A DNA stretch of 64,000 nt from Bradyrhizobium algeriense (GCF_003062295.1 NZ_PYCN01000007.1:222186-286185), one strand, 5' to 3'. Positions 1 to 8,776 are shown, counted from the first letter of the stretch. The notes: generated by a model from the letters alone, not told the origin. Program-made: numbers and translations.

Positions 1-280
1 CGGGCGACAGGCCGAGGTTGGAATCGACGATCGCCTTTTCCACCGCCTTCACCATCGACTTGTCCCATACCTGCACGGAGAGCAGGCGCGGCTCGGGCAC
101 GCTGACGGTCGCAAGCTGGTTGAGCGGCATGTGCGAGCCGTAAGCCTCGACCTGCACCGGCTCCAGCATGGATGCCGCCGCGCGGCCGGTCCGCAGTCCG
201 CCCAGCTCGTGCTTGAGCGAGTGGGTGGCGCCTTGCATACGGCGCTTCAATTCGTTGATGTCAAAACCGGGCGTGGGCAT
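1..280 (-). CDS. frr: Ribosome recycling factor (N-terminal part)
   Basis: The translation begins MPTPGFDINELKRRMQGA and contains GGLRTGRAA and PEPRLLSVQVWDKSMV, the N-terminal helix and core of ribosome recycling factor. This protein splits post-termination 70S ribosomes together with EF-G in the cytoplasm. The start codon at 278-280 follows a good GGAGGGGA ribosome-binding site. The C-terminal half lies outside the window. It is the last gene of the minus-strand order rpsB-tsf-pyrH-frr, the classical arrangement. Confidence 0.95.
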   Translation of the reverse strand, partial: MPTPGFDINELKRRMQGATHSLKHELGGLRTGRAAASMLEPVQVEAYGSHMPLNQLATVSVPEPRLLSVQVWDKSMVKAVEKAIVDSNLGLSP

Positions 281-351
281 AACGCTCTCCCCTCCATAGA
301 AACCAGCCGCCGGCATCTCAAAAGCCTGCGGTTCGAAGCAGCACTGGCGTA

Positions 352-1068
352 TCAGCCGGCGACCACCGTGCCATGGCCGGTCCCGCGCAGGATCGCGCCG
401 ATCGAACCCGGCTCGGCGATCGAGAATACGATGATAGGCAGTGACGTCTCGCGGGCAAGCGCGAATGCAGTCGCATCCATCACCTTGTAGTCGCCGGCAA
501 TCGCCTGCGAATGCGTCAGGCGATCGAACCGCTTGGCCTGCGGGTCCTTTTTGGGATCGGCGCTGTAAACGCCGTCGACATTGGTGGCCTTGAGCACGGC
601 CTGGGCCCCGATCTCGGCCGCCCGCAACACCGCTGTGGTGTCGGTGGTGAAGAACGGATTGCCGGTTCCACCGCCGAGCAGGACGATTCGGCCCTCGGAA
701 AGGTATTTGTGCGCTGCACTGCGGGTGAACAGCTCGGAAATCTCGGGCATCACGAACGCCGACAGGGTCCGCGCCGGCGTCCCCTTGCGCTCGATCGCGG
801 CCTCCAGCGCCAGGCAGTTCATCACGGTGGCGAGCATGCCCATGGTGTCGCCGGTCGGGCGCGACACGCCGCGCGAGGAAACTTCGACGCCGCGAACGAT
901 ATTGCCGCCGCCGATCACGACGGCCACCTCGATACCGAGCTTCTTGGCCGCGATCAGATCGTCGGCAATGCGGTCAACGGTAGGCTGGTCGATGCCGAAG
1001 GAGTGGCTGCCTGCGAGATACTCGCCCGAGAGCTTGATCACGATGCGACGATAGACCGGCTCAGCCAT
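352..1068 (-). CDS. pyrH: UMP kinase
   Basis: A 238-aa amino-acid-kinase-fold protein that phosphorylates UMP to UDP in pyrimidine nucleotide synthesis. Visible family motifs are KLSGEYL near the N-terminus, the glycine-rich GGGNIVRG, DTMGMLATVMNCLAL, and the nucleotide-binding stretch TGNPFFTTDTTAVLRA followed by KATNVDGVYSADP. Length matches bacterial PyrH, which is hexameric and regulated by GTP and UTP. It lies 71 bp upstream of frr and 71 bp downstream of tsf, probably in the same transcript. No oddities seen. Confidence 0.97.
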   Translation of the reverse strand: MAEPVYRRIVIKLSGEYLAGSHSFGIDQPTVDRIADDLIAAKKLGIEVAVVIGGGNIVRGVEVSSRGVSRPTGDTMGMLATVMNCLALEAAIERKGTPARTLSAFVMPEISELFTRSAAHKYLSEGRIVLLGGGTGNPFFTTDTTAVLRAAEIGAQAVLKATNVDGVYSADPKKDPQAKRFDRLTHSQAIAGDYKVMDATAFALARETSLPIIVFSIAEPGSIGAILRGTGHGTVVAG

Positions 1069-1139
1069 TGCTTATCGCTTCCTTGTCCCGCGCAGGTGAC
1101 TTCCGGCGCGCTGGCGCCGGAAGGTTTTGACCGCAGCGG

Positions 1140-2066
1140 TTACTTCTTGCCGCTGGCCGCCGCGACCTCGGCTGCGAAATCGGATTCCTGCTTTTCGATT
1201 CCCTCACCGAGAGCATAGCGCACAAATCCGGCAATCTTCACCGGCGCACCGATTTTGCCTTCGGCTTCCTTGACCGCCTGGGCGACCGACTTGCCCTTTT
1301 CGTCATGGATGAACGCCTGCTCCAGCAGGCAGACTTCCTTGTAATAGGTCTTCAGGCCGGACTCGACGATCTTCTCGATCACGTTCTCCGGCTTGCCCTG
1401 CTGGCGATATTTGTCGGCCAGCACGTCCTTTTCGCGCGTCACGATCGCCGGATCGAGGCCGGACGGATCCAGCGCCTGCGGATTGGTCGCAGCCACATGC
1501 ATGGCCAGCTGACGGCCGAGATGGGTGAGCTCATCGGTCTTGCCGGCGGATTCCAGCGCGACCAGCACGCCCATCTTGCCGGCGCCATCGATCACGGCGC
1601 CATGGACATAGCTCGACACCACGCCCTGGCTGACTTCGAGTGAAGTCGCGCGGCGCAGCGACATGTTCTCGCCGATGGTCGCAATCGCGTCCGAAATCGC
1701 GGTCTCGACGGTGACGCTGCCGACCTTGGCCGCCTTGATCGTCTCGACATCGGCGCCGTTGTGCAGCGCGACCTGCGCGATCATCTTGACGAGGCCCTGG
1801 AACTGCTCGTTGCGGGCAACGAAATCGGTTTCCGAATTGACTTCGACCACGACGCCCTTGGCGCCCGACGTGACCGCGCCGATCAGGCCTTCCGCCGCGA
1901 CGCGGCCGGCCTTCTTGGCAGCCTTCGACAGACCCTTCTTGCGCAGCCAATCCTGCGCGGCCGTCATGTCGCCCGCGGTTTCGGTGAGCGCTGCCTTGCA
2001 GTCCATCATGCCTGCGCCGGTCGACTCGCGCAGTTCCTTGACCATCGCCGCAGTGATCGTTGCCAT
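1140..2066 (-). CDS. tsf: Elongation factor Ts
   Basis: A 308-aa protein starting MATITAAMVKELRESTGAGMMD, the conserved UBA-like N-terminal domain of EF-Ts that contacts EF-Tu, followed by the core with VVEVNSETDFVARN. EF-Ts exchanges GDP for GTP on EF-Tu during elongation. Length is normal for alphaproteobacteria. It sits between rpsB and pyrH. The 134-bp rpsB-tsf gap contains GC-rich inverted repeats that could attenuate or process the transcript, but no clear T-tailed terminator is visible. Confidence 0.97.
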   Translation of the reverse strand: MATITAAMVKELRESTGAGMMDCKAALTETAGDMTAAQDWLRKKGLSKAAKKAGRVAAEGLIGAVTSGAKGVVVEVNSETDFVARNEQFQGLVKMIAQVALHNGADVETIKAAKVGSVTVETAISDAIATIGENMSLRRATSLEVSQGVVSSYVHGAVIDGAGKMGVLVALESAGKTDELTHLGRQLAMHVAATNPQALDPSGLDPAIVTREKDVLADKYRQQGKPENVIEKIVESGLKTYYKEVCLLEQAFIHDEKGKSVAQAVKEAEGKIGAPVKIAGFVRYALGEGIEKQESDFAAEVAAASGKK

Positions 2067-2200
2067 CGTCGAATATCCTTCTTGCCTGTTGGCCGCGGGC
2101 GCGGCGCACGCTTTGCGCCGTGCCGCCGTCAGCTACAGGGAATGTCGTAATCTGGGGAGCAGAACCGGTGGCCGGAAGACCCGGCCACGCGGCGTACCGA

Positions 2201-3199
2201 TTATTCCGCTTCCGCGGTCAGCGTCTTGGCCTGGGCAACCCAGGCATCGGCGCGGCTCGGAAGACCAACCTCTTCGCCGATCTTGTGCGCGGTATCGTGG
2301 TCGAGTTCGGCGAGCTGCCAGTAGTGGAAGATGCCGAGGTCGTTGAGCTTCTTCTCGATCGCACCCGACACGCCGGTGAGCTTCTTGAGGTTGTCGGCGG
2401 TGCCGCGCGGACCGGCCAGCCCCTGGAAGCCGGTCGGCTGGGCAGCGGCCGGAATTTCCTCGCGGGCCGGCTGAGCGGAGGCGCCGATGTCGATGCCGTG
2501 GTCGCCCTGGGCGCGCGAGATGCCGTCGATGGCGGCGCGGGCCACCAGGTCGCAATACAGCGAGATGGCGCGGCCGGCGTCGTCATTGCCCGGCACCACG
2601 AAGGTGATGCCCTTGGGGTCGGAGTTGGTATCGACGATCGCGGCAACGGGAATGTTGAGCCGCTGCGCTTCCTGGATCGCGATGTCTTCCTTGTTGGTGT
2701 CGATCACGAAGATCATGTCGGGAAGACCGCCCATGTCCTTGATGCCGCCGAGCGAACGGTCGAGCTTGTCGCGCTCGCGCTGCAGCGTCAGCCGCTCCTT
2801 CTTGGTGTAGGAGGAGGCCTCGCCGGACGAGAGCACTTCATCGAGGTGACGCAGGCGCTTGATCGAGCCCGAGATCGTCTTCCAGTTGGTCAGCGTGCCG
2901 CCGAGCCAGCGCGAATTGACGAAATACTGCGCCGAGCGCTTGGCCGCTTCGGCAACACCGTCCTGCGCCTGGCGCTTGGTGCCGACGAACAGGATGCGGC
3001 CGCCCTTGGCGACGGTGTCGCTTACCGCCTTCAGCGCGGTGTGCAGCATCGGCACGGTCTGGGCGAGATCGATGATGTGGATGTTGTTGCGGGCGCCGAA
3101 AATGAACTCCGCCATTTTCGGATTCCAGCGGTGCGATTGGTGGCCAAAGTGCACGCCAGCTTCAAGCAGCTGACGCATAGAAAAATCGGGTAGCGACAT
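2201..3199 (-). CDS. rpsB: 30S ribosomal protein S2 with C-terminal extension
   Basis: Start chosen at ATG 3197-3199 (MSLPDFSMRQLLEAGVHFG), where all S2 proteins begin and which is preceded by CGGAGAA; the reading frame stays open 46 codons further upstream but that part has no S2 similarity. Product 332 aa, against about 240 in E. coli. The S2 core ends near residue 230 (AIDGISRAQGDHGIDIG). The extra ~90 residues contain a helix-hairpin-helix-like segment (DNLKKLTGVSGAIEKKL, then GIFHYWQLAEL), a form of tail seen in Rhizobiales S2. S2 binds the 30S platform near S1. First gene of the rpsB-tsf-pyrH-frr unit. Confidence 0.96.
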   Translation of the reverse strand: MSLPDFSMRQLLEAGVHFGHQSHRWNPKMAEFIFGARNNIHIIDLAQTVPMLHTALKAVSDTVAKGGRILFVGTKRQAQDGVAEAAKRSAQYFVNSRWLGGTLTNWKTISGSIKRLRHLDEVLSSGEASSYTKKERLTLQRERDKLDRSLGGIKDMGGLPDMIFVIDTNKEDIAIQEAQRLNIPVAAIVDTNSDPKGITFVVPGNDDAGRAISLYCDLVARAAIDGISRAQGDHGIDIGASAQPAREEIPAAAQPTGFQGLAGPRGTADNLKKLTGVSGAIEKKLNDLGIFHYWQLAELDHDTAHKIGEEVGLPSRADAWVAQAKTLTAEAE

Positions 3200-3309
3200 A
3201 GTGATGATTCTCCGGTTGGTTCCTCCGGAAACGTGTGAGCAAACGAGCCTTATGGCCCGGCTGCCACCGGACGGCCTTTTGAGCCATGTTTCCGTGTGAG
3301 ATGGCGCGG

Positions 3310-3337
3310 TGTATAGCCGGATTCCAGCCAGAAGCAA
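3310..3337 (-). promoter_or_regulatory. Probable sigma-70 promoter of rpsB
   Basis: On the minus strand TTGCTT and TATACA are separated by 16 bp, a good housekeeping-type promoter about 110 bp upstream of the rpsB start. The resulting ~100-nt leader carries two CTCACACG copies followed by GAAAC and TTTCC, which could pair. It may be an S2-responsive leader, but that is inference only. Confidence 0.5.
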
Positions 3338-3478
3338 GGAAATAAGGCCGGTTTCCAGGCCCCGCGCCTGCCAATTGGACCGGTGGCCTCAGGTGCCGGC
3401 GGGGGCGCTCGAAAATGCCCGGAACGGCCCCTATCCCGGCTTAACAGGCCCAAAAGCGGACCTAAGACCGGGCTTTCT

Positions 3479-3501
3479 GCATAATGGTATCCAGATTATA
3501 C
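3479..3501. promoter_or_regulatory. Inverted-repeat operator at the LysR gene start
   Basis: GCATAAT, 9 bp, then ATTATAC: a nearly perfect dyad ending 9 bp before the ATG at 3511. The same arms recur at 4421-4444 in front of the next gene. A LysR-type regulator normally binds such AT-rich dyads, so this is probably its autoregulatory site. Confidence 0.55.
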
Positions 3502-3510
3502 CCCAAACGC

Positions 3511-4410
3511 ATGAACCTACAGGACATTGAAGCCTTTGTGGCGGTCGCCGAAGCGGGCTCCGTCAACCGCGCTGCCGCTCGGCTCAATCTGACCCAGCCG
3601 GCGACAACCCGGCGCATCCAGAATTTCGAGGCCGCCATCGGCGGCGCCCCCCTGTTCAACCGGGCCGTGAAGCCTGCAGCATTGACCTCGCTGGGCAGCC
3701 ACGTGCTGGAGCGCTGCAGGCGGGTGCTCACAGCGGTGTCGGAACTGGAAGCCTGCACCGCGAAGGCCGCGGATCCCGCGGGCCATTTGAAAGCAGGCGT
3801 CGCGCACGGGCTGGGCGATATTGTCATGACCACGCCGCTCGATGCGGTTCGGCGCACGTTCCCGCGGATCCGGTTACAGATCAGTTCGCACTGGAGCACA
3901 TTTCTCATCGAGGATGTCCGCAGCGGCGGACTCGATTGCGCGATTGGTCTGCTGACCGAAGCGCATACGGTCCCAGCGGGCGTGAGCGCCATTGCGCTGG
4001 GCCCCGAACAAGTCGTCATCGTTGCGCCGGCCAGGCCGCCGGCAAAGCCCGGTGGCCATCCCTGGCGGCTGCGCGATCTCGCCGACAAGGAGTGGTTTCT
4101 GAATCCGCCGGGGTGCGGCTGCCGTGCCGCTCTGGTGAAAGCATTCGACAGGCTGCAGCTTCCCCTTCACATCGCGGCTGAGGTCTTTGGCGAGGACCTT
4201 CAACTGTCGCTGCTTACCCAAAGCGGCGGCTTGGGTTTGGTGCCGCGGCGCCTGTTCGAGCACAGCCCGCATCGTCAAGCGTTGCAGATCCTGGACGTAC
4301 CGGACTTCATTCTACCGGCGACCGTCACTTTGATCCGCAGCGCCTCGCCGGGTCGCTTCGATCCCGCGCTCGAATTGCTCGAGGGCGAGCTCCGGGCCAA
4401 ACTCGACTAG
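3511..4410 (+). CDS. LysR-family transcriptional regulator
   Basis: Start taken at ATG 3511 (MNLQDIEAFVAVAEAGS), where LysR proteins begin, rather than 9 codons upstream inside the dyad. Product 299 aa, the normal family length. Residues 1-58 form the winged helix-turn-helix (SVNRAAARLNLTQPATTRRI, then LFNR), and about 90-290 the periplasmic-binding-protein-like effector domain. The downstream gene is a small ABM-domain protein 112 bp away, preceded by the same dyad that overlaps this gene's own promoter, so the two are likely regulator and target. Effector unknown. Confidence 0.9.
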   Translation: MNLQDIEAFVAVAEAGSVNRAAARLNLTQPATTRRIQNFEAAIGGAPLFNRAVKPAALTSLGSHVLERCRRVLTAVSELEACTAKAADPAGHLKAGVAHGLGDIVMTTPLDAVRRTFPRIRLQISSHWSTFLIEDVRSGGLDCAIGLLTEAHTVPAGVSAIALGPEQVVIVAPARPPAKPGGHPWRLRDLADKEWFLNPPGCGCRAALVKAFDRLQLPLHIAAEVFGEDLQLSLLTQSGGLGLVPRRLFEHSPHRQALQILDVPDFILPATVTLIRSASPGRFDPALELLEGELRAKLD

Positions 4411-4420
4411 TTATCTGCTC

Positions 4421-4444
4421 GCATAATCATAATACAGATTATGC
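4421..4444. promoter_or_regulatory. Inverted-repeat operator before the ABM gene
   Basis: GCATAAT, 10 bp, ATTATGC: a perfect 7-bp dyad, about 80 bp upstream of the ABM-domain start. It shares both arms and the inner CAG next to the right arm with the dyad at 3479-3501, as expected for two sites of one regulator. Confidence 0.55.
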
Positions 4445-4522
4445 ATTTGATTTATTTTGCAGGCGATCGCAGGTTCACCAGACAGATCGATTTTGGGTCC
4501 GGTCAGAACAGGAAGCTCGCCG

Positions 4523-4858
4523 ATGATCGTTACGGTGTTTCGAACCCGGATGAACCCCGGAGTTCAGGATGAATATGGTCCGATGGCGAAGCAGATGAGC
4601 AAACTGGCTCAAACGGTCCCGGGTTACATTTCGCACAAGGGCTTCGTCGCCGAAGACGGAGAACGCGTGACCATCGTTGAATTCGAGTCCGAGGAGGCTT
4701 TGCGCGCCTGGCAAGTCCATCCCGAACACGGCAAGGCCAAGCGGCGCGGCATCGAGAGTTTTTTTAGCGACTACAAGTTTCAGATCTGCAGCGTGATCCG
4801 CGGTCGGTCATGGACGACGAAGCGCGAGGCGAAGGCCGAGGGAGGAATCTCTGCGTGA
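4523..4858 (+). CDS. ABM-domain (antibiotic biosynthesis monooxygenase-like) protein
   Basis: A 111-aa protein starting MIVTVFRTRMNPG at ATG 4523, 7 nt after AGGAAG. The pattern of a short strand, then TVPGYISHKGF, then RVTIVEFESEEALRAWQVHPEH, fits the dimeric alpha-beta-barrel ABM fold; members act on small aromatics or haem or are of unknown function. No signal peptide is seen. The tail from about residue 90 (RGRSWTTKREAKAEGG) is basic and probably disordered. It lies downstream of the LysR gene and its shared dyad, so is probably its target. Substrate cannot be told from the sequence. Confidence 0.75.
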   Translation: MIVTVFRTRMNPGVQDEYGPMAKQMSKLAQTVPGYISHKGFVAEDGERVTIVEFESEEALRAWQVHPEHGKAKRRGIESFFSDYKFQICSVIRGRSWTTKREAKAEGGISA

Positions 4859-5098
4859 TCGTACCGCCCACGCTGCTGAGATAGAGGGGATGACGATTCG
4901 AAGAAAAGTCATCGCACTCTAGCTAGGCCCGCCTGCATTACGCGCCATCGACGAAAAGACGCGACAAGGCCCTACAGGCTCTGGGCGTCAGCCACGCTGG
5001 ACATCGGGCCCGCAACCTGCGGCGCGGCCTTGAAGCGGAAACGGCGGAAAGCTTCATGTCCAACCCGGCCAGACCCGGCGATCTGGCCCCGTTAACAA

Positions 5099-7501
5099 TC
5101 AGCATCGGGCACCCGGCGGGCACCCCCTAGCCGCCGCCGGAGGCGCCGGACGCGCCGCTGGTGGCGGAGCAGCCATCCGGGGCGGCGGCGGGGGTGGTGC
5201 GGCCATCCTTGGTGGAGGCGACGGCGCGGCCATCCGCGGGGGTGGCGCGGGCGGTGCGGCCATCCGCGGAGGTGGCGGGGGTGGTGCGGCCATCCTTGGC
5301 GGCGGCGGCGCGGCCATACGTGGAGGTGGCGGAGACGGCGCGGCCATCCTCGGTGCAGGCGGCGGCGCGGCCATCCGCGGCGGCGGAGGGGCCGGAGCGA
5401 TGCGGGCCGCCGGTGGTGGCGGCGGCCTTGCCGCCTGTACAGCCGACGGCGGCGGGGCCCGCCGCAATTCCGGCTGCAGTTGAGGTCTCGGAGCGACGGT
5501 AGCGCTCGGCTTCGGCGGCGCCGCGGCGCTGGGTGGCGGCGCGGCCACCCTTGGCTGCTGGCCAGCCGGAGCCGTCGCCCCGATGGCGGGCCTGGAGCCG
5601 GTAGCCGCGCTGGGTGCAGCCGGTGCGGCCGATCCCGGACGGGGCGCGCCCGGCGCAAGCCGTGCGTTCGGATTCACGGCCCCCGGTGATACCGCAGCAC
5701 TTGGAGGCGCGGGCGGCGCGCCCCTGGCGCCTGGAACCGGCAGGGCGTTGATCCTCGGCGAGGGCTGTGTCGAAGGCGACGTGCCTGGCGGCGCGTTCAC
5801 CGGCTGCGTCGCGTTCGGCCTCCCGGTCGGTCCCGCGGGAGCGCCGGGCAAACCAGTTCTCACGGCAGGATTGATCGTAGCGCTCGGCGGTACCGGCGCT
5901 CTGCCCTGCTGAATCAGCGTCGCCCTCTGCGCGACGGCAGGCGGCAATGTCGGCGTGGCGCCACCACGCTGCGCCGGCGCAACTGTCGCCTCCGGGGCGC
6001 CGGGGCGTCCAACAGGTCTGGCGCCAGGCCCGGCCGCCGGCAAAGGCGTTTGCGGCCTGTTGATCACGTTGTTGATGACGGCCCTGTTGTGAATGTTCGC
6101 AAAGATGATGTTGTTCGGCGGCGGCGCCACATAGCGCGGCGGCCTCACATAGACCGGTATCGGCACAAAGATCGGCTGCGGCAGGATGAACAGCCCGATC
6201 GGTGGCGGCGGCGGCTCCAGTATCACGAAATCATCCGGCGGCGGCGGCAGGTAGTAGACCGGCGGCGGAGGCGGCGGGACAAAATCGAACTCGGGATCGC
6301 CGAAGGCCAGCACCGGCCGATCGATATAGATGAACTCTTCCGGTGGCGGCGGCGGCACGTCGTAGTCGATGACATCAAATGTCGGCGGCGGCTCGATCGG
6401 CGCGGTGAGAATGGCAAGGCGGCGGCGCGCGTCGGCGGCGTGAGGCCCGCGTGGATAGCGTTGCAGATACGACCAATAGGCGTTCGGCGTGTCGGTGCGG
6501 TAGGTGCGGCGCCACGTGATCGCTTCGCGCCGCGCCGCCGCGATCGCCCTCACCCGCTTCGCCATCGGATCGTCGGGATAGGCGGCGAGAAAATCCTCAT
6601 AGGCCGGCAGCGTGTCGCGCTCCAGCACCGCGGCGTAGGCGTCCTGCACGCCGAGATCGCGGATCGGCTTGCTGCGGACGGCGGCGACCTGGTCCGGCGG
6701 CGTAGCTGCGGCTGCGGGCGCATCCGGTGCGCGCTCGAAGAACGTGAAGGCCGCGTCGACCTTCTGGCTGTCCCAGGGCACCTGCGCGCCCTTGCTCGCC
6801 TCGTTGACGCGAAGCCGCACGCGGTTGAAAACCTCCGGCAGCGGCAATCCGCCGGTCCGGATCATCTCGGCCAGCGACTGGGCGTAGATGCCGTACGGTC
6901 CCTGCTCGGCCGGCGCGACCGTTCCGGGCGCCGCGTTGAATGCGATCAGCATGTGCGGGTCCGCCTCGACCAAAGCGAGACCGCTTGCGATTTGTCCGTT
7001 GACGAAAGGCTGTTGCCGTGCCGCGTCCAGCACAACGATGCCGGCCTTCAGCGGCAGCGAGGCGAGCTGGCGGATGTAGTCCCCGGTCCGCAGCGCCTCG
7101 ATCGGCACGTCGGTATCGCGGTTGATCGCGGAATCGACCGGCACGAAATAGTTCTCGCCCGCCAGTTGCAGCCCGTAGCCGGCCAGGTACACCATCGCGA
7201 CCGTGTCCGGCCCCGAGGTTTCGGCTTTCTGGATGAAGTCGCGGAAACTCTTGCGCAGCGTGTCGCCATCGAGATCGCGGGCGCCGATCACGTCAAAGCC
7301 GGCCGCCTGCAAGGTCTGCGCGATCAGGCCGGCATCGTTGGCCGCGGTCGCCAACGGCGATTTCGCATAGGCGGCGTTGCCGACCACCAGCGCAATGCGC
7401 TTTTCCGGCTGCTGCGCTGCGGCGATGTTCAAATGTCCCGCCAGTCCGGACATTGCAACGAGACACACCGAAAGGATCGACAAACTTCTTGCTAACCGCA
7501 T
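5099..7501 (-). CDS. Secreted caspase-fold protein with inactive dyad and proline-rich tail
   Basis: Start at ATG 7499-7501, with GGGTGG upstream, giving 800 aa with a signal peptide ending about AAAQQ (residue 31). Residues ~33-260 match the C14 caspase fold: RIALVVGNAAY, then YLAGYGLQLAGENYFVPVD, then GIVVLDAARQQPF. In active bacterial caspases these read GHG and LDACR; here Tyr109 replaces the catalytic His and Ala161 the catalytic Cys, so protease activity is not expected. Residues ~300-370 form a small helical region (YLQRYPRGPHAADAR). The rest is proline-rich, with a last ~120 residues of repeated PPP-RMAAP units and a CPPGARC end. Probably a periplasmic or envelope scaffold. Function unknown. 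Confidence 0.8.
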   Translation of the reverse strand: MRLARSLSILSVCLVAMSGLAGHLNIAAAQQPEKRIALVVGNAAYAKSPLATAANDAGLIAQTLQAAGFDVIGARDLDGDTLRKSFRDFIQKAETSGPDTVAMVYLAGYGLQLAGENYFVPVDSAINRDTDVPIEALRTGDYIRQLASLPLKAGIVVLDAARQQPFVNGQIASGLALVEADPHMLIAFNAAPGTVAPAEQGPYGIYAQSLAEMIRTGGLPLPEVFNRVRLRVNEASKGAQVPWDSQKVDAAFTFFERAPDAPAAAATPPDQVAAVRSKPIRDLGVQDAYAAVLERDTLPAYEDFLAAYPDDPMAKRVRAIAAARREAITWRRTYRTDTPNAYWSYLQRYPRGPHAADARRRLAILTAPIEPPPTFDVIDYDVPPPPPEEFIYIDRPVLAFGDPEFDFVPPPPPPVYYLPPPPDDFVILEPPPPPIGLFILPQPIFVPIPVYVRPPRYVAPPPNNIIFANIHNRAVINNVINRPQTPLPAAGPGARPVGRPGAPEATVAPAQRGGATPTLPPAVAQRATLIQQGRAPVPPSATINPAVRTGLPGAPAGPTGRPNATQPVNAPPGTSPSTQPSPRINALPVPGARGAPPAPPSAAVSPGAVNPNARLAPGAPRPGSAAPAAPSAATGSRPAIGATAPAGQQPRVAAPPPSAAAPPKPSATVAPRPQLQPELRRAPPPSAVQAARPPPPPAARIAPAPPPPRMAAPPPAPRMAAPSPPPPRMAAPPPPRMAAPPPPPPRMAAPPAPPPRMAAPSPPPRMAAPPPPPPRMAAPPPAARPAPPAAARGCPPGARC

Positions 7502-7765
7502 GGTTTCCACCCTGTCGCCGCCCAAGCGCCGCATGGAACGCGCGTTAAGCTGAACATGTCTTGAACAAATGCGCTCTCAGCAAGGCATGACGCGGTCAAA
7601 TCACGCCTTGTGTCCCCGCCCCGCCCGGTTCCTGCACCGAAATTCGCATTGTCGCGGCCGCCCGGCGGGCGTATCCTCTTGCCTAAATCGTGTTCGCCCG
7701 CATCGTGAGGCGGCTGCGCGAGTTCCTCCCGATGTGCGGTTTGCCCATGCAATGGAGGAACTGCC

Positions 7766-8233
7766 ATGACCGTTGCCCCGACCCTGCAGAAATATCTGGA
7801 TCAGAGCGTCACCTACGACCTGATCCCCCACGCCCCTACCATGTCATCGACGCGCACAGCCGAGGCCTGCCATGTGCCGGGCGAGGCGCTGGCCAAGGCC
7901 GTCGTGCTGCGCCGTGACGGCGGCTACATGATGGCCGTCCTTCCGGCCTCCCATCATTTGCACCTGTCGGCCCTGAAAAGTCAGCTCGGCCACAAGGTCG
8001 ACCTGGCGAGCGAAGACGAAATCGAACGGCTGTTCGAGGACTGCGAACGCGGGGCCATACCGCCGCTCGGCGAGTGCTACGGGCTGGACGTCATCGTCGA
8101 CGACAGCATCGATGCGCGACGGCATATCTACATGGAAAGTGGCGATCACGCCACGCTGATCCGCATGGAGGGCGAGCAATTCGCGCGACTGACGGCGAAG
8201 GCCTGGCGCGGCCACTTCAGCACGCACGATTAA
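7766..8233 (+). CDS. YbaK/EbsC-type aminoacyl-tRNA deacylase domain protein
   Basis: A 155-aa protein with an excellent GGAGGAA site before ATG 7766. TAEACHVPGEALAKAVVLRR followed by YMMAVLPASHHL is the YbaK-domain core, with the conserved lysine at position 44. The GECYGLDVIVD and ESGDHATLIRM strands complete the domain. Family members hydrolyse misacylated tRNA, often mischarged tRNA-Pro, as free-standing editors. That is notable because the ProRS at 19032-20351 lacks the cis-editing insertion. The exact specificity cannot be read. It stands alone and divergent from the caspase-fold gene. Confidence 0.85.
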   Translation: MTVAPTLQKYLDQSVTYDLIPHAPTMSSTRTAEACHVPGEALAKAVVLRRDGGYMMAVLPASHHLHLSALKSQLGHKVDLASEDEIERLFEDCERGAIPPLGECYGLDVIVDDSIDARRHIYMESGDHATLIRMEGEQFARLTAKAWRGHFSTHD

Positions 8234-8356
8234 AAACGCTCGTTCGGCCGACTGCGCCGGCGCGGTCGAGCGGCTTCAAGTAGAATGCTCCGCACCCGTT
8301 CGCGGTCGAACAGGCGCGAGCCGTTTGGGACGATTCGATCGCAAGAGGCCGGCGCT

Positions 8357-8776
8357 TCAGTGATGGGCCGCGACGCTCTTCACCCATCCGGTCAGCAGAT
8401 CACTGGGCGCAAACTGGCTGACGTCGCCCAGGCTGATCATGCCGACCATCCGCTTGCTCTTGTTGATCACCGGCAACCTGCGGACCTTCAGCGTCTCCAT
8501 ATGATGCACCGCTTTCGCAAGATCATCGTCCTCGCGGCAGCAGTGGATGCCGTCGGTCATCACGTCGCGCGCCTTGGCGCGGCTGGCATCAAAACCGTTG
8601 CCGGCAAGCCCTTTGCAGACGATGTCGCGATCGGTCACCATTCCGACCAGCTTGTCGTCCTCGCCGATCGGAATGCAGCCGATATCGTGCGCACGCATCA
8701 GTTTGGCGATTTCGGTGATGGGCGTGTCGGGGCTGACCCAGTCGACGCCCTTGTGCATCGCGTCTTTGACTTTCAT
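8357..8776 (-). CDS. CBS-domain pair protein
   Basis: Start at ATG 8774-8776 after GGAG; 139 aa. Two CBS repeats: residues ~1-60 (MKVKDAMHKGVDWVSPDTPI and DDKLVGMVTDRDIV) and ~70-125 (ARDVMTDGIHCCREDDDL and RMVGMISLGDVSQ). Such stand-alone pairs bind adenosine nucleotides and modulate partner proteins in the cytoplasm, often under stress. No partner gene is adjacent. The product is soluble with no signal peptide. Confidence 0.9.
   Translation of the reverse strand: MKVKDAMHKGVDWVSPDTPITEIAKLMRAHDIGCIPIGEDDKLVGMVTDRDIVCKGLAGNGFDASRAKARDVMTDGIHCCREDDDLAKAVHHMETLKVRRLPVINKSKRMVGMISLGDVSQFAPSDLLTGWVKSVAAHH

Noticed and set aside
5110..5420. Short tandem repeat suggesting a CRISPR array
   Set aside because: The repeats are imperfect codons of PPP-RMAAP in the proline-rich tail, with no unique spacers.
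6050..7495. Long plus-strand reading frame (481 codons) opposite the caspase-fold gene
   Set aside because: It is extremely Arg/Asp/His-rich with no motif, as expected from the antisense of a GC-rich gene; the minus-strand protein has a signal peptide and a known fold.
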